Source of the DNA: Alteromonas naphthalenivorans
GTDB lineage: Bacteria; Pseudomonadota; Gammaproteobacteria; Enterobacterales; Alteromonadaceae
Assembly (NCBI RefSeq): GCF_000213655.1
Contig: NC_015554.1
Coordinates: forward strand, 4,712,001-4,776,000
Length of the DNA: 64,000 nt
Direction of reading: 5' to 3'
The translations under genes and the position numbers were made by a program. The notes under the pieces are model-generated. The model worked only from the letters and a program-made list of their open reading frames with translations, was not told the DNA's origin and ran no database searches. This document shows positions 29,325-39,387 of the stretch, in pieces; within the stretch, counting starts at the first letter, position 1, and every line of letters begins with the position of its first letter.

Positions 29325-30236
29325 ATGCTGGACCGATACACAAGCATGCAGGTATTCGTTCAGGCAGCGTCCAGAGGTAGTCTGTCTGCCGCCGGCCGGG
29401 AGCTGAACATGTCGCCGGCAATGGCCACAAAACATGTGGATTCACTGGAAACCAGGCTCGGCACGAAACTGCTTCATCGCACCACTCGACAGTTATCACT
29501 GACAGATGCCGGACGGGAATACCTGCAGGCCTGTCAGCGCATTCTTCAGGATCTTGAAGAAGCGGAGTCCGAAGTATCTTCCCAGCAGCATCAGGCCATG
29601 GGTCGATTACGTCTGAATGCACCGCTATCCTTTGGCACACGCTTCATTGCACCGTTAATACCGGAATTCACCCATCGTTACCCACTGGTGGAGGTGGATC
29701 TTGGCCTGAGCGACACTCAACAGGATCTGCTGAAAGAGAGCTGGGACCTGACTGTCCGCATCGGACACCTCGCTGACAGCGACCTCAGGGCCCGCCGTCT
29801 CGGCAATTGCCCGATGCGACTTTGTGCCTCGCCTGAGTATCTGAAAAAACATGGAACCCCTAACCGTGTTGCCGAGCTCTCAAACCACAATTGCCTGAGC
29901 TACAGCCTTTCCTCAGCGCAACGCGGCGGCACCTGGGCATTCGGCCAAGATGGTAAGATCCAGGTGCCCGTAACAGGCAACCTCATGTCCAACAATGGCG
30001 ACGCACTTCTTGCTGCCGCCGTTAAGGGCCAAGGGATCATATATCAGCCCAACTTTATCGTGTCCGAGGCATTGGCCAGTGGCGCTCTGGTTGCTTTCGA
30101 ATTGGATCACCCTCCACTGGATCTCGGCGGCCTGCATGTGCTGTTCGCGCCGGATCGTCGGTTACCCCTCAAAGTAAGAGCGATGATCGACTATTTGGTT
30201 GAGGTTTTTGAGAATTCGCCATGTAGACCGTCGTAA
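29325..30236 (+). CDS. LysR family transcriptional regulator
   Basis: 303 residues with AGGAAATAAA before ATG. The N-terminal winged HTH is MQVFVQAASRGSLSAAGREL, MSPAMATKHVDSLETRLGTKLLHRTTR; the C-terminal part is a periplasmic-binding-protein-like effector domain ending VRAMIDYLVEVFE. The 'SLSAAGRELNMSPA' type is the common subgroup controlling adjacent oxidoreductase genes. It is divergent from the dioxygenase operon, which it probably activates in response to an aromatic or quinone-like effector. Confidence 0.9.
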   Translation: MLDRYTSMQVFVQAASRGSLSAAGRELNMSPAMATKHVDSLETRLGTKLLHRTTRQLSLTDAGREYLQACQRILQDLEEAESEVSSQQHQAMGRLRLNAPLSFGTRFIAPLIPEFTHRYPLVEVDLGLSDTQQDLLKESWDLTVRIGHLADSDLRARRLGNCPMRLCASPEYLKKHGTPNRVAELSNHNCLSYSLSSAQRGGTWAFGQDGKIQVPVTGNLMSNNGDALLAAAVKGQGIIYQPNFIVSEALASGALVAFELDHPPLDLGGLHVLFAPDRRLPLKVRAMIDYLVEVFENSPCRPS

Positions 30237-30368
30237 ATTTTATCCTTTCTTACCAAGGCCCCCTCTCTACACCTGTAAACTGTTCCAACTGCGTAATACC
30301 ATGAAGCCGATCGGTCAATACTATTCAAGCCGATCACTTTTTTGTCTGCCAGTAGACCTTAGTAAAAT

Positions 30369-31133
30369 CTAACTTGAGTGATCGCCATCAGTCAAGGAAT
30401 TTAGTTTTTTTCGCATCGATTCGCCTTTTAATTCCAACTTTATTGCTCCGTGAACAAGCCGATCTAGGATCGCATCAGCATGTGTCGATTCTCCGATCAT
30501 TTCATACCAATTTTCTATCGGTAATTGGCTGGCAATTAAGGTCGATTTTGTGTCATATCTCGCATCAATTAATTCCAGTAAATCACTGCGTTGTTGAGCT
30601 GTTAATGGCTCTAATCCCCAATCATCTAGGATCAGTAAATTGGCAGAGCTAAGCTTGTTGATCAGTTTTCGATAACTACCATCGGCTTGCGCTAAGAACA
30701 TCTTTTCTAATAGCTCTTTAAGCCTAAAATAATAAACGCTACTCCCTTGTTGGCAGTGGTTTTGACCAAGCGCGCAAGCGAGGTAAGTTTTGCCACACCC
30801 CGTTGCGCCCGTGATCAAGATGTTTTGATGAAGGCGAAGCCATTCACCTTGTGCTAATGAACGGATCTGAGTTTTATCGAGTTGTCGTGCTGCGCCATAG
30901 TTTAGTTGAGCCAGTGTGCCGCCAACTCTGAACTTTGCTTGACGAGTTAAGCGATCAATTTTACGCTGGTCACGCTGTGTTATTTCATGCTCAAGCAATA
31001 AACTTAGCCGCTCTTCGAAACTTTGTTCTACGTATAGATTGGGTTGCTCATATTGCTGCAATAGTGCATCACGTATACCGCTTAGCTTTAAGTTACTTAA
31101 CTGGTTATTGACTTGTTGATTGATATTTTGCAT
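30369..31133 (-). CDS. istB: IS21 family helper ATPase IstB
   Basis: 254 residues, intact. It is an AAA+ ATPase related to DnaC/DnaA, with Walker A ITGATGCGKTYLACALG, Walker B LLILDDWGLEPL and sensor STLIASQLPIENWYEMIGE. It assists the IstA transposase in target selection. It has AAAGGAAATC before its ATG. Since istA is broken, it could act only if a functional IstA is supplied in trans. Confidence 0.92.
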   Translation of the reverse strand: MQNINQQVNNQLSNLKLSGIRDALLQQYEQPNLYVEQSFEERLSLLLEHEITQRDQRKIDRLTRQAKFRVGGTLAQLNYGAARQLDKTQIRSLAQGEWLRLHQNILITGATGCGKTYLACALGQNHCQQGSSVYYFRLKELLEKMFLAQADGSYRKLINKLSSANLLILDDWGLEPLTAQQRSDLLELIDARYDTKSTLIASQLPIENWYEMIGESTHADAILDRLVHGAIKLELKGESMRKKLNSLTDGDHSS

Positions 31134-31161
31134 AAGATTTCCTTTGGTTTGTTAGTTTTGA

Positions 31162-32707
31162 TTAATGGTAATAGTTGTTGCCGCGGATATTTTTATGATC
31201 AATATCTTGTAGTAAATCACCTTGAGCTTGTGGCAAGGGTTGCTTATCCAAGCCCTTTTCTAAAAATGTTTTTTACTTGTTTTACGCGAGTAACACCTGT
31301 GGCTAATGCGCGATGACAGGCTGCTTCAAGACGTTGGTCAGTAAACTTCTTACCTAGGCTTAATAACCCCATACAAGCACGGTAGCTTTGTTCTGGATGC
31401 TTTTTAGTCTTGCATCAATTGCATAACAAACTGCTCCGTTGAACCACCGAACTTAGCTGCCCAACGCTCGAACCGTTGTGGTGTCCATTGCTGCTGCTTT
31501 TGATGAGCTATTGGCATATGTAGATCAAGCGTAGTGTGTGCACCTTCTCGGTGTGATCTTGGATGAACGGCTACTTGAACACCCTGATGGTAAAGTGTCA
31601 CCAGTTGACCTGTGGCATGGGCTTCAAGCTTTTGTTTGATCAAGGTATGAGGTACTGAGTAGTAGTGTTTTTCAACTTCGACATGATAATCAATATGCAC
31701 GCTTACTTGTTTGACTAAGGTGTAACTGTAAGCCTGTGTGGGTAGTGGTTTGAGAGCAGGTTTATCAATGGATTCAAACTGACTGAGCCTTGAACCAGGG
31801 TGCTTCTTCATTTTCCGCTGGTTTAAGTCGACAAGCAGTTTTTGTATCTTTAGGTTTAATTGGCGCAAGCTAAAGAAGCTTTCATTGCGAAGCCGTGCCA
31901 TTATCCAGCGTTCGACAATTTGCACACCCACTTCTGCTTTGGCTTTATCCTTGGGCTTATAAGGTCTAGCAGGCACAATGACCGTATTGTAGTGTGTCGC
32001 CAATTGTTGGTAGGTTGGATTTAAATCAGGCTCATATCGACAAGGTTTAGTTACCGCACTTTTTAAGTTGTCAGGGATTACCAGCTCTGGCACACCACCA
32101 AGAAACTCAAAACAACGAGCATGACTCATCACCCAATCTTCTAGCTTTTGGCTATACGTTGCCTCCGCATACGTATAATTAGATGCGCCCATAACTGCGA
32201 CAAACACTTGAGCTGTACGGTATTCACCTGTACTAGCATCAACAATATTCATAGTTGGGCCGCAGTAATCAACAAACAGTTTTTCACCTGCTTTATGGTT
32301 TTGTCGCATGGACGGTTTTTGACATTTAAGCCATGCCTTGTACTGTCGGCAGAAGTGGGTGTAACTGTAAAATCCTTCCTCGTGTCGCTCTTTGTATTCT
32401 TGCCAAAGCAGCAATAGCGTCATGGTTTTGGGTCGCAGCTCCTGCTGAACTAACAACCAGTCAGGAATACTAAAGCCTTTTAGTCGGGGCTTTGTTTTGA
32501 AGAATGCTCGTTGCAGAGAATGATCATCCCATTTTCATCAAGTGGCCAGCAAGTGATACCTAACTCTGCTGATTTACAGGCATATTTAGAAACAATTGAA
32601 GGTGAAATAGATAAGCTGTTTGCTATCTTTCGATGACTGAGTTTACAGTCGTATTTTAGTCTTAAAATCTCTTTAAGTTTACGCATTGAAATAGGTGCCG
32701 TTGGCAT
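31162..32707 (-). pseudogene. istA: IstA transposase of the IS21 element, disrupted by three frameshifts
   Basis: The start at ATG 32707 gives an HTH region (MRKLKEILRLKYDCKLSHRK, IANSLSISPSIVSKYA). Within an A4 run at 32532-32535 the frame is lost and resumes one base out as WDDHSLQRAFFKTKPRLKGF, followed by the DDE core (FVDYCGPTMNIVDASTGEYR, ELVIPDNLKSAV, KAKAEVGVQIVERWI). A stop right after MQLMQD (31404) is followed in another frame by KHPEQSYRACMGLLSLGKKF, and a third shift near 31240 precedes the C-terminus NNYYH with stop 31162-31164. Almost certainly inactive. Confidence 0.85.
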
Positions 32708-32946
32708 GGTTATTCTCATCATCAAAAATGAAAAGGATAACGGTTAAAAACACCTACTGGATAGACAAAAATGAGTATAAATTGAACGATACCATTCAAG
32801 CCGATCACTCAATACCATTTTGACCAAAAAGTGATCTGCATCGATGGTATTGAGTGATCGCGATGGATAGTATTAGGTGATCGGCTTAGATGGTATTAGG
32901 TGATCGCGATGCATGAGAATATGCACCAACAGTCAGGCTTAGTTCG

Positions 32947-33152
32947 AAGTTAGCCCGCTCCAGGCCAAAAGCTTTATGTCGGCTTCTGGATCGCGGCCAC
33001 CTTCTCCTTTTCCATCTGCTTTTTTAAGATCCCGAAACCAATGGTTGTTCAAATATTGTCGTCAACAAGGAAAATCTCATTTGCGGAACCGAAATGGGAT
33101 CGAGGCCATAAGTCCATTGAGTGTTTCCTTTTGTTTAGGCCCGGACATTTTA
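32947..33152 (-). pseudogene. Possible decayed ORF near the right end of the island
   Basis: From ATG 33152 the frame gives MSGPKQKETLNGLMASIPFR, stops twice, then reads NNHWFRDLKKADGKGEGGRD and PEADIKLLAWSGLTSN to a TAA at 32947. Composition is protein-like but no family was recognised, and the stops mean it is not an intact gene. The rest of 32914-33570 shows no gene; 33463-33483 holds a weak hairpin (AAACGCT/AGCGTTT). Confidence 0.3.
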
Positions 33153-33570
33153 TTTTCCTCGTAGCTGTCAATTGATGGTTCTAACAGGCAGTGCCTTTAG
33201 ACCGCAATAGTGGGCTACGTTTTTGGGGTACGAAATACCAATCCATCAATGGCATGGACAAAAAAGTGTATGAAGAGGGCCTTATATCGACGTTCGCCAT
33301 GGACACGAGGCCATATAGTGAAAGCCCTGTTATGCTCAGTTTAAAGTCATGTCCATAATTGGGTCATTCGTAGTTACAGCTTCTACGCAACATGTGAGTA
33401 ACTAGGTTCAAAGTATCATTTTATTCGGCAAACACGACCCATGAAGACACAAAAAAAGCGATAAACGCTAGAAATAAGCGTTTCGGACAGAGACATTAGG
33501 TTAAAAATTTGAAGGAAAAGGGTAGTACGTTAGAAGTGGTAGGCCACAAGACTCAAAAACTCATCTTAGC

Positions 33571-34338
33571 TTAATTCAACTTTTTAGCCGGTTGCATGGG
33601 CTGATCTTCAATAAAATTAAATAGACCAAATTGATCAAGTAAAGACTGGTACCGGCCGTCTTTTATGAATAGCGCCAATACTTCATTAAACTGGTTTCTT
33701 AGTTTCTCGTCAGAAATAGCCGCACTGTAGGCGGAAACGGGAAACAGCTCGTGTATTGTTGTGTCGTGTTGCTTTTCGACAGGCAGCTGATGTTTAACGT
33801 ATTGAAAAATGTTTCTATCCATCACAGCCACATCTACGCTGCCAAGCAGTAGCAAACTAACCTGCCGGTCTTGTTGTGCAAGCTCCATATAGTTTTTTTG
33901 ATGGGCTAACGTGTCTTTAAACTCTTCACCCAATACCGATATTGCCGTTTGAAAAGCAATCACGCTATGCCCGACTAAGTCTTGTATTTCGTGAATTTCA
34001 AAGTTTCTGTCAGTGCGGCTTACTGCAACATTTTGATAATAAACGTATGCATCAGTCAGAATAGCGGGGTCAATATCGTGACCTGGATTTAAGGTTAGTC
34101 CAATATCCACCTCCCCCTTTTTCATTATGCTGGCGGTGCGTCCAAAAGGAACGTAAATCGGCGCCATGTCATGCCCCATTTCAAGCAATATTGCCCGCAC
34201 GAGTTCTAACTCAAAGCCGGAATCTTGCTCTGAGATAACATAGGGAGGTTTTGTCCAGCCCACGACCACCTCAATTTGCTTTGCAAATGCGGCGTTGGAA
34301 GAGAACAAAATAATAAAAAGTACGACAATATAGTGCAT
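33571..34338 (-). CDS. Periplasmic solute-binding protein, family 3 type
   Basis: 255 residues with a signal peptide (MHYIVVLFIILFSSNAAFA|K) and two-lobed SBP_bac_3 pattern: VVVGWTKPPYVISEQDSGFELELVRAILLEMGH at the start, MKKGEVDIGLTLNPG, VGHSVIAFQ in lobe two, VDVAVMDRNIFQYV and FIKDGRYQSLLDQFGL near the end. Such orphan proteins in Alteromonadales may bind amino acids or feed signalling rather than transport. No permease or ATPase gene is adjacent. It lies just beyond the island and before prmA. Confidence 0.85.
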   Translation of the reverse strand: MHYIVVLFIILFSSNAAFAKQIEVVVGWTKPPYVISEQDSGFELELVRAILLEMGHDMAPIYVPFGRTASIMKKGEVDIGLTLNPGHDIDPAILTDAYVYYQNVAVSRTDRNFEIHEIQDLVGHSVIAFQTAISVLGEEFKDTLAHQKNYMELAQQDRQVSLLLLGSVDVAVMDRNIFQYVKHQLPVEKQHDTTIHELFPVSAYSAAISDEKLRNQFNEVLALFIKDGRYQSLLDQFGLFNFIEDQPMQPAKKLN

Positions 34339-34614
34339 AAGGTGAAATAGTAATGGAACACCTATTAACTATAAACACTTGCCAATAAATAACCATTCTC
34401 CAAAAGACTTAACCATTATATAAACCCTTTAAAAACAATGGCTAATAAAAGTTAAATGTAGACTTAAGTTTGATGAAAAAAGGCACTTTTACATAAAATT
34501 ATTGTGTAAAGCGGGAAAACGAACGGGAAATTGACGGGTTGCTACCAGCATTATGATTTCGCTTTAACTAGCCAAGCGGTACAATATGGCCAAACCCTTT
34601 GAACATGTTTGAAT

Positions 34615-35496
34615 ATGGCCTGGCTACAGTTACGAATAAATACCTCCTCAGAATACGCTGAATCAATTGGCGATATGCTAAGCGCTAACGGTTCGCAAGC
34701 GGTAACCTATGTAGATGCGAAAGACACGCCTATGTACGAGCCTAAGCCTGGTGAAATTATGCTGTGGCCCGACACGCAAGTGGTGGGCTTGTTTGAAGCC
34801 ACCGATGACATGAAAGCCATCATTAAACGATTAGGCAAAGCGCGCATTCTAGGTTCAGATTTTAAATACAAACTAGAGCCACTTGAAGACAAAGACTGGG
34901 AACGTGAGTGGATGGATAATTTCCACCCTATGCAATTTGGTACCCGCTTATGGATTTGCCCGAGCTGGCGTGATGTGCCAGACCCTAATGCCGTTAACGT
35001 GATGCTAGACCCAGGCCTTGCCTTTGGAACGGGTACTCACCCTACAACTGCCCTGTGCTTACGTTGGTTAGACGGTATCGACGTTGCTAATAAAGTGGTT
35101 GTGGATTTTGGTTGTGGTTCAGGCATTTTAGCCCTAGCGGCACTTAAATTAGGCGCTAAGCGAGTCGTCGCCATTGATATCGACCCACAAGCGCTTCAAG
35201 CCACACAAGAAAATGCCCGCCGTAACGGCGTTGAAGACAGGCTTGATGTTTATCTGCCGGCTGACCAACCCACGCTAGAGGCCGATGTAGTAATGGCGAA
35301 TATATTATCTGGCCCACTTCTAGAGCTTCAAGATGTTATTTCATCTTACTGTAAACCGTCGGGCTTACTCGTCCTTTCCGGCATTCTTGCTGAACAAGTA
35401 ACCAAAATTGAAGCTGCCTACACCCGCGATTTTGCCCTTGATGAGAGCGCGATTGATGGAGAATGGGCGCGAGTGTCTGGTAAAAAACTCGCCTAA
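34615..35496 (+). CDS. prmA: Ribosomal protein L11 methyltransferase
   Basis: SAM-dependent trimethylation of L11. 293 residues from ATG 34615, the family length and the conserved start [10 protein letters not shown]; an in-frame TTG at 34609 is less likely. The N-terminal recognition domain ends near [21 protein letters not shown]; the catalytic domain has [18 protein letters not shown], the SAM loop [16 protein letters not shown], and [10 protein letters not shown]. In this lineage it usually lies beside accBC; here the 25-kb accessory block intervenes. Confidence 0.96.
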   Translation: MAWLQLRINTSSEYAESIGDMLSANGSQAVTYVDAKDTPMYEPKPGEIMLWPDTQVVGLFEATDDMKAIIKRLGKARILGSDFKYKLEPLEDKDWEREWMDNFHPMQFGTRLWICPSWRDVPDPNAVNVMLDPGLAFGTGTHPTTALCLRWLDGIDVANKVVVDFGCGSGILALAALKLGAKRVVAIDIDPQALQATQENARRNGVEDRLDVYLPADQPTLEADVVMANILSGPLLELQDVISSYCKPSGLLVLSGILAEQVTKIEAAYTRDFALDESAIDGEWARVSGKKLA

Positions 35497-35731
35497 ATGT
35501 AAATTTTTTGTCTTTCAATGCCTTTCAATTCGCGGCCTTTGAGAGATTTGATTAAAATTCACTCTGCAAAACGGTGATAGATGGCTAATGTTACAGTTTT
35601 TTTTCACTGTCAAGCCCATAGAGTGAAATTTTGTGTGATTTTTAGCCTTTTCAAGTATTGCGAAAACACGTACACTTAGCGCCCCGTTTTAGCCGGGTGT
35701 ATAAATTCTGTGCAGTTCTAGATGGCGAAAT

Positions 35732-36730
35732 ATGCGAATTGGTTCCTATACGTTAGATAACAATTTGATGCTGGCTCCAATGGCTGGCGTGACTGACCGT
35801 CCATTTCGTCAACTATGTAAACGTATGGGTGCGGGGCTTGTGGTGTCGGAAATGCTTTCAAGCAATCCAAAGGTATGGAATACCGCAAAATCACAAGCAC
35901 GAATGAATCATGAGGGCGAAGAAGGTATTCGTTCTGTACAGATTGCAGGTGCTGATCCAGAGCTTATGGCCCAAGCGGCACAATTTAATGTTGAGAACGG
36001 TGCGCAAATCATCGATATCAACATGGGTTGTCCAGCCAAAAAGGTGAATAAGAAACTGGCAGGTTCCGCGTTGCTTCAGTACCCGAGCACGGTGGAATCA
36101 ATCATTAAAGCAGTGGTTAATGCTGTAGATGTTCCTGTAACACTTAAAATTCGTACCGGCTGGAATACCGATAACCGCAATGGGGTTGAGATAGCCCGCA
36201 TTGCTGAGCAAAACGGCATACAGTCACTGGCTGTTCACGGTAGAACGCGAGCTTGTATGTACAAAGGAGAGGCGGAGTTTGACACTATCCGTCGTATAAA
36301 GGAGGCAATTTCGATACCCGTAATTGCCAACGGAGATATTACCTCTCCTGAAAAAGCACAACAGGTACTGAATTGTACCGGTGCAGATGGTGTGATGATA
36401 GGTCGCGGTGCTCAAGGCAATCCTTGGATTTTTAAAGAGATCCTGCATTACCTAGAAACTGGCGAGAACCTAAAGCCACCACCATTGTCTGAACAGTATG
36501 AGATTTTGCACGAGCACGTCGCTAATGTACAAAGCTTCTACGGTGAAGTCGCCGGTGTAAGAATTGCCCGCAAGCATGTGGGCTGGTATCTCTCGGAACA
36601 CGATACGGATCGTCAATTTCGTAAATCGTTCAACGCTATCGAGGATGCGTCAGCGCAACTTGAAGCACTAAACGCTTATTTTGAAGCGCTGCAGAATCGA
36701 GAAACCCGACAGATTTCTCCTGCAGCATAG
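35732..36730 (+). CDS. dusB: tRNA-dihydrouridine synthase B
   Basis: FMN-dependent reduction of uridine in the tRNA D-loop. 332 residues: TIM barrel beginning MRIGSYTLDNNLMLAPMAGVTDRPFR, the Dus signature INMGCPAKKVNKKLAGSALL with catalytic Cys, VHGRTRACMYKGEA, and GADGVMIGRGAQGNPWIF. It is followed 30 bp later by fis, the conserved dusB-fis operon, so its promoter region (35497-35731) also drives growth-phase expression of fis. Confidence 0.97.
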   Translation: MRIGSYTLDNNLMLAPMAGVTDRPFRQLCKRMGAGLVVSEMLSSNPKVWNTAKSQARMNHEGEEGIRSVQIAGADPELMAQAAQFNVENGAQIIDINMGCPAKKVNKKLAGSALLQYPSTVESIIKAVVNAVDVPVTLKIRTGWNTDNRNGVEIARIAEQNGIQSLAVHGRTRACMYKGEAEFDTIRRIKEAISIPVIANGDITSPEKAQQVLNCTGADGVMIGRGAQGNPWIFKEILHYLETGENLKPPPLSEQYEILHEHVANVQSFYGEVAGVRIARKHVGWYLSEHDTDRQFRKSFNAIEDASAQLEALNAYFEALQNRETRQISPAA

Positions 36731-36760
36731 TAATGACTAACTTAAGAGCAAGACAGTATT

Positions 36761-37054
36761 ATGTTCGATCAAAACGTGACTTCACCTTTTACTACTACAG
36801 TAACTACGCCTTCTCAGACGCAAGCACAAAAGCCACTTCGTGACTCAGTAAAGCAAGCGGTTAATAAATACTTGAAGCAACTGGACAACGCCAACATCGA
36901 TAATTTATACGAAATGGTACTGGCCGAAGTTGAGGCCCCGCTGCTGGAAGAAGTTATGACTTACACCCGCGGCAACCAAACCCGCGCTGCCATTATGATG
37001 GGAATCAACCGTGGCACGCTTCGCAAAAAGCTGAAGCAGTACGGCATGAACTAA
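36761..37054 (+). CDS. fis: DNA-binding protein Fis
   Basis: Nucleoid-associated regulator of rRNA and many other genes, bending DNA as a dimer. 97 residues with an N-terminal beta-hairpin region, [16 protein letters not shown], and the C-terminal HTH ([27 protein letters not shown]). Second gene of dusB-fis; terminated by the hairpin at 37077-37100. Confidence 0.97.
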   Translation: MFDQNVTSPFTTTVTTPSQTQAQKPLRDSVKQAVNKYLKQLDNANIDNLYEMVLAEVEAPLLEEVMTYTRGNQTRAAIMMGINRGTLRKKLKQYGMN

Positions 37055-37076
37055 AATCACCGGGCCTAGCCCACCG

Positions 37077-37100
37077 AAGAGCACCTACAGGTGCTCTTTT
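37077..37100 (+). terminator. Terminator after fis
   Basis: AGAGCACCT (37078-37086) pairs with AGGTGCTCT (37089-37097) and is followed by a T-rich tail. Confidence 0.85.
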
Positions 37101-37135
37101 TGTTTCACCACTCTTAACTTTGAAGCTTATATTTT

Positions 37136-38734
37136 ATGCAAACACCAAAACCCATTAAACGTGCTCTATTAAGTGTCTCTGATAAAACCGGTATCCTCGA
37201 TTTCGCCACCGCGCTGCATAACGCTGGGGTGGAACTTCTGTCGACGGGCGGTACTGCTAAACTCATCGCTGAAGCTGGCTTGCCAGTAACAGAAGTGTCT
37301 GACCACACAGGTCACCCAGAAATTATGGCTGGCCGTGTAAAAACCCTTCACCCTAAAATTCATGGCGGCATTTTGGCTCGACGTGGTATTGATGAAGCGG
37401 TAATGGTCGAAAACAACATTGCTCCAATCGATTTGGTGGTAGTGAACCTTTACCCATTTGCTGCAACAGTGGCTAACGACGATTGCACGTTAGAAGACGC
37501 TATTGAAAATATCGATATTGGCGGCCCTACCATGGTTCGCGCTGCGGCTAAAAACCATAAAGATGTAACCATTGTTGTTAAAGCTGCCGACTACGGCCGC
37601 GTTCTAGCTGAAATGGAAACAAACGAAGGTTCACTGACTTACAAAACCCGCTTCGACCTAGCGATTAAAGCGTTTGAGCATACTGCTGAATACGACGGCA
37701 TGATTGCTAACTACTTTGGCGCACGTATTGATGCTACCGATTGCGAAGACGACTGCGGACATGAGCACAGCGAATTCCCACGTACATTCAACGTTCAGGT
37801 TAGCAAGAAACAAGATTTGCGTTACGGTGAAAACAGCCATCAAAGCGCTGCTTTCTACGTTGAAAACGATATTCAAGAAGCGTCAGTGTCTACGGCCACT
37901 CAGCTTCAAGGTAAAGAATTGTCGTTCAATAACATTGCCGACACCGACTCTGCCCTAGAATGCGTTAAAGAATTCGAAGAGCCAGCTTGCGTTATTGTTA
38001 AGCACGCTAACCCTTGTGGTGTAGCTATTGGCGAAGACATTTTGTCTGCCTACGACCGCGCGTTTAAAACCGACCCAACCTCTGCGTTTGGCGGCATTAT
38101 TGCGTTTAACCGCGAGTTAGATGCGAAAACGGCACAAGCGATTGTGGATCGTCAGTTCGTAGAAGTGATTATTGCACCTATCGTTAGCGACGAAGCAAAA
38201 GACATTGTCAGCACAAAGAAAAACGTACGCTTATTAGCGTGTGGTGATTGGGCTGGTCAACTAACAGACGGTTACGACTTCAAACGTGTTAACGGCGGGC
38301 TGCTAGTTCAAGAGCGCGACTTTGGCATGGTTGAAATGGAAGACCTTCAAGTAGTCACCAAACTTAAGCCTTCAGATGACGAACTTCGTGATTTGATGTT
38401 CTGCTGGAAAGTTGCCAAATACGTAAAATCTAACGCCATTGTATATTGTAAAGACGGTATGACAGTGGGTGTGGGCGCAGGTCAAATGAGCCGCGTATAT
38501 TCTGCAAAAATTGCAGGTATTAAGGCCGCTGATGAAAACCTAGAAGTAGCAGGCTCTGTAATGGCATCTGACGCTTTCTTCCCATTCCGCGATGGCATTG
38601 ATGCTGCCGCAGAAGCTGGCATTAAAGCCGTTATTCAGCCTGGTGGCTCAATGCGCGACCAAGAAGTGATTGATGCAGCCGACGAACACGGCATCGCCAT
38701 GGTGTTCACTGGCATGCGCCACTTCCGCCATTAA
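37136..38734 (+). CDS. purH: Bifunctional AICAR formyltransferase / IMP cyclohydrolase
   Basis: Last two steps of de novo IMP synthesis. 532 residues: the N-terminal cyclohydrolase domain (MGS-like fold; [40 protein letters not shown]) and the C-terminal transformylase ([29 protein letters not shown] with active Lys-His, [31 protein letters not shown] end). A roughly 15-residue Cys/His/Asp insertion [15 protein letters not shown] near 200 appears in marine relatives. It shares the region with purD, separated by repeats and a methyltransferase gene. Confidence 0.97.
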   Translation: MQTPKPIKRALLSVSDKTGILDFATALHNAGVELLSTGGTAKLIAEAGLPVTEVSDHTGHPEIMAGRVKTLHPKIHGGILARRGIDEAVMVENNIAPIDLVVVNLYPFAATVANDDCTLEDAIENIDIGGPTMVRAAAKNHKDVTIVVKAADYGRVLAEMETNEGSLTYKTRFDLAIKAFEHTAEYDGMIANYFGARIDATDCEDDCGHEHSEFPRTFNVQVSKKQDLRYGENSHQSAAFYVENDIQEASVSTATQLQGKELSFNNIADTDSALECVKEFEEPACVIVKHANPCGVAIGEDILSAYDRAFKTDPTSAFGGIIAFNRELDAKTAQAIVDRQFVEVIIAPIVSDEAKDIVSTKKNVRLLACGDWAGQLTDGYDFKRVNGGLLVQERDFGMVEMEDLQVVTKLKPSDDELRDLMFCWKVAKYVKSNAIVYCKDGMTVGVGAGQMSRVYSAKIAGIKAADENLEVAGSVMASDAFFPFRDGIDAAAEAGIKAVIQPGGSMRDQEVIDAADEHGIAMVFTGMRHFRH

Positions 38735-38769
38735 AATAGATGATGCAGTAAGCGAGTACGAGTTTGGAG

Positions 38770-38793
38770 CACGCCGTAAACCCGTCCATGGGG
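38770..38793 (-). repeat. Inverted fragment of the 39.0-39.4 kb intergenic repeat
   Basis: ACGCCGTAAACCCGTCCATG here is the near-complement of the CCCATGGATGGGTTTACCGC segment in the repeats 250 bp away, with about three mismatches over 23 bp. It indicates one repeat family in both orientations after purH. Confidence 0.65.
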
Positions 38794-39003
38794 GCTCCGC
38801 CCTCGTACTCACTACTACATCTTGCTAGCTTATTGCGTGCCGTGCTTTGGAAACAGATAGCTGGTTAGAGATGGGTGAAGGGTTACCTATGGCATCCTTG
38901 CCGCAGAGGGTTTAGTACTGGCATTCACTTCCCCTCTTTTGATAGCTAGGCTCTACAGTTGCCATTGAATAAAAGTGCGGAACACGCTAAAACTCACAAT
39001 CCA

Positions 39004-39387
39004 ATAGGCATGACGCCGGTTGATAGGAGTGAGAGCAGAAGGCATTCAAAACCTTCACAGCATGGATGCTTTAGCAGAGCGCCCATGGATGAGTCTGCCG
39101 CGTGTTTAAATGCAAACTGATCTCGTACTTAATAAGCATGACGCCGGTTGATAGGAGTGAGAGTAGAAGGCATTCAAAACCTTCCACAGCATGGATGCTG
39201 TGGCAGAGCGCCCATGGATGGGTTTACCGCGTGTTTAAATGCAAACTGATCTCGTACTTAATAAGCATGACGCCGGTTGATAGGAGTGAGAGTAGAAGGC
39301 ATTCAAAACCTTCCACAGCATGGATGCTGTGGCAGAGTGCCCATGGATGGGTTTACCGCGTGTTTTGAATGCCTTCTACTCTCACTC
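39004..39387 (+). repeat. Three tandem copies of a 128-129 bp palindromic intergenic repeat
   Basis: Copies begin at 39004, 39132 and 39261, each starting ATAgGCATGACGCCGGTTGA or its variant. Each contains small hairpins (CACAGCATGGATGCTGTG; CCCATGGATGGG). Only the last copy is closed by a right arm: 39284-39309 is perfectly complementary to 39362-39387 (26 bp). The first two copies end instead in AAATGCAAACTGATCTCGTA. Copies 2 and 3 are almost identical. The rest of 38735-39552 shows no gene. Confidence 0.9.

Larger units (their letters stand above)
30302..32913. mobile_element. IS21-family insertion sequence with decayed istA
   Basis: Ends run from TGAAGCCGATCGG (30302) to GATCGCGATGCA (32913). 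Each end carries multiple related repeats: at the left CGATCGGTCAATACTATTCA then GCCGATCACT; at the right three units of GGTATTGAGTGATCG type between about 32845 and 32913. This is the transposase-binding arrangement of IS21 elements. Inside are istA (frameshifted) and istB. No target duplication is evident (TACCA on the left, TGAGA on the right). Confidence 0.8.
17828..33570. mobile_element. GInt-like genomic island (ginABCD-type operon plus cargo); outer limits only
   Basis: The block between the amidase gene and the periplasmic binding-protein gene has a different base composition and codon use from both sides. It starts with three overlapping tyrosine recombinases and a small HTH/coiled-coil gene, as in GInt islands, followed by a catabolic or detoxification cargo and an IS21-family insertion. 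The exact ends are unknown: the coordinates given are the flanking gene limits. A weak shared motif, TAGAC followed by AGTGGGCTA, occurs at 17885-17903 and 33198-33217 but could be chance. The island lies inside the accC-prmA interval. Confidence 0.6.

Noticed and set aside
32456..32540. Programmed -1 frameshift in istA
   Set aside because: The A4 run is short, and two further shifts occur downstream, so decay explains it better.
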